A stretch of DNA of 8,717 nucleotides, taken from the NCBI GenBank assembly GCA_028822575.1, contig JAPKDN010000096.1, forward strand, positions 1 to 8,717. The letters run 5' to 3'. The DNA is from Alphaproteobacteria bacterium (GTDB lineage Bacteria > Pseudomonadota > Alphaproteobacteria > Thalassobaculales > Thalassobaculaceae). The notes under the pieces are model-generated. The model was not told where the DNA came from and did not search any database. It saw only the letters and a program-made list of their open reading frames with translations. The position numbers and the translations under genes are program-made. Shown here one piece after another: positions 6,587-8,717 of the stretch (within the stretch, counting starts at the first letter, position 1; every line of letters starts with the position of its first letter).

Positions 6587-7230
6587 GGCGTTTCCGTAAA
6601 GTTCATATTCATGCTGAAGGACCGGCGTTCCCCCTTTGAATAGAAGGGATAAACCCCATGGAAGACATGACTCGGGAAAATATAGAAATCTCCGACCCTG
6701 GGCTTCACCAGAAAATTAGTGGAACTGTAGGCCGCCGCCGTTCCCGATACGAAGTGGATATGGCCGTGGCTCGGGTGATGGTCCTTGTAATCCTCCTCCC
6801 ATTCTGCCTCGATTCCGTCAGGTAGCGAGAGATAGCCGACGCAGGATAGCTGACAGTTCGGATGGATGTGCATGGGATTGTACTCGCCCTCGAACTGTCG
6901 CACGAACCACCCAGAGATCAGTTCCAGCGTATAGTCATTGAGGTCTCTGTCGGCTTGTTTCTCGCCGAACGTGTTCCTGTTCTGCGTGAATGAGTAATAT
7001 TTGTATACGAAATTCGAGATCGCCATCAGCGCGACCTTCTCCGCGCGGTCGTCGAATTTCAACTCCTCGCGGACCTTCCCGACAAGATTGTTGGAATAGT
7101 CGATGAGCTTGTCAGTCAAGCACGCATTCAGCGCTGCGACAGCCGGTTCGGGCAGTTTCAAATACCCCATCGTCGGCCCAAAGGGCGTGAGGAACTCTAT
7201 GTCCTGGGTCGGCGTGTAGATCTTGCTCAT
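6565..7230 (-). CDS. Putative 2OG-Fe(II) oxygenase-like protein (double-stranded beta-helix)
   Basis: 221 residues without signal peptide or membrane segment. The central part matches the pattern of the small putative 2OG-Fe(II) oxygenase family known from phages, cyanobacteria and marine bacteria: GWFVRQFEGEYNPMHIHPN (107-125), the SCVGYLSLP strand (129-137), then KPRVGDFYIFPSHVFHGVYPF (176-196) and ERRSFSMNMNF. Probable iron ligands are His121 or His123 and His191, with Arg202 or Arg203 as 2-oxoglutarate anchor. It would hydroxylate or otherwise oxidise an unknown substrate using O2 and 2-oxoglutarate. It starts 111 bp after the ACAD stop, beyond a terminator, so it probably has its own promoter. 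The Shine-Dalgarno (GGATGGG) is weak. Its GC content is about 53% by hand count (6601-7200), lower than sampled neighbours, hinting at separate acquisition. The fold call is moderately sure, the activity unproven. Confidence 0.75.
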   Translation of the reverse strand: MSKIYTPTQDIEFLTPFGPTMGYLKLPEPAVAALNACLTDKLIDYSNNLVGKVREELKFDDRAEKVALMAISNFVYKYYSFTQNRNTFGEKQADRDLNDYTLELISGWFVRQFEGEYNPMHIHPNCQLSCVGYLSLPDGIEAEWEEDYKDHHPSHGHIHFVSGTAAAYSSTNFLVKPRVGDFYIFPSHVFHGVYPFYSKGERRSFSMNMNFTETPKARARN

Positions 7231-7244
7231 GAGCCCATCCGGTT

Positions 7245-7263
7245 CGATGCTCCCATGGCATCG
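7245..7263. repeat. Dyad CGATGC-N7-GCATCG upstream of the oxygenase-like gene
   Basis: A perfect 6-bp inverted repeat with a 7-bp spacer ends 15 bp before the oxygenase-like start. It could be a regulator operator or a small leader hairpin on the minus-strand transcript. It lies between the ACAD terminator and the start codon, the only place a dedicated promoter could be. No clear -35/-10 pair was found. Confidence 0.35.
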
Positions 7264-7286
7264 CAGAACAACACAAAGGTGCCACG

Positions 7287-7323
7287 AAAAAGCGCCCCGG
7301 AGATACCCGGAGCGCCTCTTTTT
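7287..7323 (-). terminator. Intrinsic terminator after the acyl-CoA dehydrogenase (bidirectional in form)
   Basis: On the minus strand GCGCTCCGG and CCGGGGCGC (one G-T wobble) form a 9-bp GC-rich stem around a 6-nt loop, followed directly by TTTTT (7291 down to 7287). The stem can extend through A/T pairs. On the plus strand the same stem is followed by CTCTTTTT, so it could stop transcripts from either side. It lies 19 bp beyond the ACAD stop codon and would insulate the oxygenase-like gene from the ACAD operon. Confidence 0.9.
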
Positions 7324-7341
7324 AGCGAACGTGCCGCTAAA
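7321..7341 (-). repeat. Second hairpin abutting the ACAD stop codon
   Basis: TTTAGCG (7321-7327) and CGCTAAA (7335-7341) form a perfect 7-bp stem with a 7-nt loop, beginning at the base next to the TAA stop (7342-7344) and overlapping the start of the terminator element by three bases. It may protect the message end or assist termination. Confidence 0.5.
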
Positions 7342-8547
7342 TTAGTCGTTCCGACGGAACTCCTGCTTGGCGATCGACTCCAGATGCACCTCATCCGGAC
7401 CGTCGGCAAGACGCAGGACCCGCGTATGGCCATAGGCGCGGGCTAGCTTAAACTCCTGGGAGACACCGCCACCGCCATGGACCTGGATCGCCTCGTCGAT
7501 TATCTCGGTCGCCATGCGCGTGGCCATCACCTTGATCATCGCTATTTCCTTACGCGCCGCCTTGTTGCCAACCGCGTCCATCTTATGAGCCGCGTATAGC
7601 ACCATCAGGCGTGTGGAGTCGATCTTGATCCGAGCCTCGGCCACCTTGTGCCGGAGCGCGCCCATGTCCGAGAGTTTGGTGCCGAAGGCGACGCGGGAAT
7701 TCGCCCGGGTCTTCATCGCCTCCAGCGCCCGCTCGGCCTGACCGATGCAGCGCATGCAGTGATGGATACGCCCCGGGCCAAGCCGCCCCTGGGCGATCTC
7801 GAAGCCTCGGCCCTCGCCGAGCAAAATGTTGTCCGCGGGAACCCGTACATTGTCGAAAGTCACATCGCCATGGCCGTGCGGCGCGTGGTCATAGCCGAAC
7901 ACCGTAAGCGCGCGGTTGATCGTGATACCCGGTGTCTCGACCGGCACCAGGATCATCGACTGCTGCTTATGCTTGGCGGCTGAGGTATCTGTCTTACCCA
8001 TGAAGATCAGGATCTTGCAACGCTTGTCCATAATGCCCGAGGTCCACCATTTGCGCCCGTTGATGACGTATTCATCACCCTCGCGCGTGATCGAAGACTC
8101 GATGTTCGTGGCATCGGAGGAAGCAACCGCGGGCTCGGTCATTGCGAAGGCGGACCGAATTTCGCCGGCCAGCAACGGTTTCAGCCATTTTTCCTTATTT
8201 GTGTGACTGGCATAGCGCTCCAGAACTTCCATGTTGCCGGTATCCGGGGCCGAACAGTTGAACACCTCGGAGCCGAAGGACACCTTGCCCATGACTTCGG
8301 ATATTGGTGCGTATTCAAGGTTAGTCAACCCGGCACCCTTGTTGGATTCCGGCAGGAACAGGTTCCAAAGACCCTCCTCCTTCGCCTTGGCTTTCAGCTC
8401 CGTCAGCACCGCCGGTTCGGCCCAACGGTCCTCGGCCTCGTCGACCTGACGGTAGTAGAGTTCCTCGTTCGGATAGACGTGCTCGTCCATGAACTCCTGG
8501 ACTCGGGCGCGAAGTTTGGTCGAGCGCTCGGTCATCTCGGGAATCAT
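7342..8547 (-). CDS. Acyl-CoA dehydrogenase, ACAD10/11-like
   Basis: FAD-dependent acyl-CoA dehydrogenase, 401 residues, full length. The N-terminal helical domain is followed by the FAD/substrate signature [16 protein letters not shown] (133-148) and the WWTSG strand (167-171). The C-terminal domain carries [22 protein letters not shown] (255-276) and [19 protein letters not shown] (355-373), then [12 protein letters not shown]. These blocks closely follow the ACAD domain of mammalian ACAD10/11 rather than ordinary fatty-acid ACADs. Asp382 in LADGPDE occupies the place of the usual catalytic Glu of the YEGT motif. Partnered with an APH-type kinase it may convert a phosphorylated 4-hydroxyacyl-CoA to an enoyl/3-hydroxyacyl product. 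The ATG at 8547 has AAGGAG (8554-8559), 6 nt upstream. It lies 43 bp behind another ACAD, in one operon that ends at the terminator near 7300. Confidence 0.95.
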   Translation of the reverse strand: MIPEMTERSTKLRARVQEFMDEHVYPNEELYYRQVDEAEDRWAEPAVLTELKAKAKEEGLWNLFLPESNKGAGLTNLEYAPISEVMGKVSFGSEVFNCSAPDTGNMEVLERYASHTNKEKWLKPLLAGEIRSAFAMTEPAVASSDATNIESSITREGDEYVINGRKWWTSGIMDKRCKILIFMGKTDTSAAKHKQQSMILVPVETPGITINRALTVFGYDHAPHGHGDVTFDNVRVPADNILLGEGRGFEIAQGRLGPGRIHHCMRCIGQAERALEAMKTRANSRVAFGTKLSDMGALRHKVAEARIKIDSTRLMVLYAAHKMDAVGNKAARKEIAMIKVMATRMATEIIDEAIQVHGGGGVSQEFKLARAYGHTRVLRLADGPDEVHLESIAKQEFRRND

Positions 8548-8590
8548 GGCAATCTCCTTAAATTTGGTTTCGTTTGTTTGAGTATCAGGA

Positions 8591-8717
8591 TCAGCCTAAA
8601 CGCGCGAAACGGCTCATGTGATGGTCGATGTTACCGAACAGCATATCGATCATGGTCAGGCGTTTGAAATAGTGTCCAACTGCCATGTCGTCGGTCATGC
8701 CCATGCCGCCATGTTTG
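8591..8717 (-). CDS. Acyl-CoA dehydrogenase, C-terminal fragment (gene continues beyond window)
   Basis: Only the last 41 residues and the TGA stop (8591-8593) are inside the window; the frame is open to the edge. [20 protein letters not shown] and the following [17 protein letters not shown] tail match the C-terminus of the acyl-CoA dehydrogenase group with [17 protein letters not shown] endings. Many of these are encoded next to a second ACAD and act as paired subunits. It is directly upstream of the complete ACAD on the same strand with a 43-bp gap, so cotranscription is likely. Its substrate cannot be judged from the fragment. Confidence 0.85.
   Translation of the reverse strand, partial: KHGGMGMTDDMAVGHYFKRLTMIDMLFGNIDHHMSRFARLG

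Noticed and set aside
1..8717. CRISPR array, tRNA/rRNA, insertion sequence or prophage signs
   Set aside because: No regularly spaced repeats, cloverleaf, transposase, integrase or terminal inverted repeats were seen on either strand.

Overview
The window looks like a piece of a proteobacterial, probably alphaproteobacterial, chromosome. GC content is moderate to high (about 60% in the stretches I counted by hand), genes are tightly packed with good Shine-Dalgarno sequences, and the protein families are typical of acyl-CoA catabolism clusters in free-living or marine Alphaproteobacteria. No mobile element, CRISPR array, tRNA or rRNA is visible. The taxon is inferred from protein style only.

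Layout, left to right. A minus-strand pair occupies 1-2232: an AMP-forming acyl-CoA synthetase (583-2232), followed 11 nt later by an N-carbamoylsarcosine-amidase-like cysteine hydrolase (571 down to the window edge, C-terminus cut off). About 500 bp without a gene follow (2233-2733). SurE nucleotidase (minus, 2734-3522) is divergent from a plus-strand run made of two short-chain dehydrogenases (3674-4462 and 4492-5256) and then, after a structured 211-bp gap, an APH-fold kinase (5468-6517). Convergent to the kinase are a 2OG-Fe(II)-oxygenase-like gene (6565-7230) and, behind a strong intrinsic terminator, an ACAD10/11-type acyl-CoA dehydrogenase (7342-8547). The tail of a second acyl-CoA dehydrogenase (stop at 8591) reaches the right edge.

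How the genes may work together. The kinase resembles the N-terminal half, and the dehydrogenase the C-terminal half, of the mammalian fusion proteins ACAD10/ACAD11. These process 4-hydroxyacyl-CoAs by phosphorylation followed by an ACAD step. The Pseudomonas putida levulinate pathway uses the same logic with separate proteins (CoA ligase LvaE, reductase LvaD, kinase LvaA, dehydrogenase LvaC). This window contains a CoA ligase, two SDRs, a kinase and an ACAD, so a plausible reading is catabolism of a 4-hydroxy or 4-oxo acid, or of another hydroxylated acid. The substrate is not determined by the sequence, and the roles of the amidase, SurE and the oxygenase are open.

The most striking non-coding element is a potential H-type RNA pseudoknot (5349-5418) in front of the kinase gene. 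A 10-bp perfect complement pairs the loop of an 11-bp hairpin with a segment further downstream. A well-formed sigma70-like promoter (TCGACA-N17-TATAAG) precedes the SDR run.
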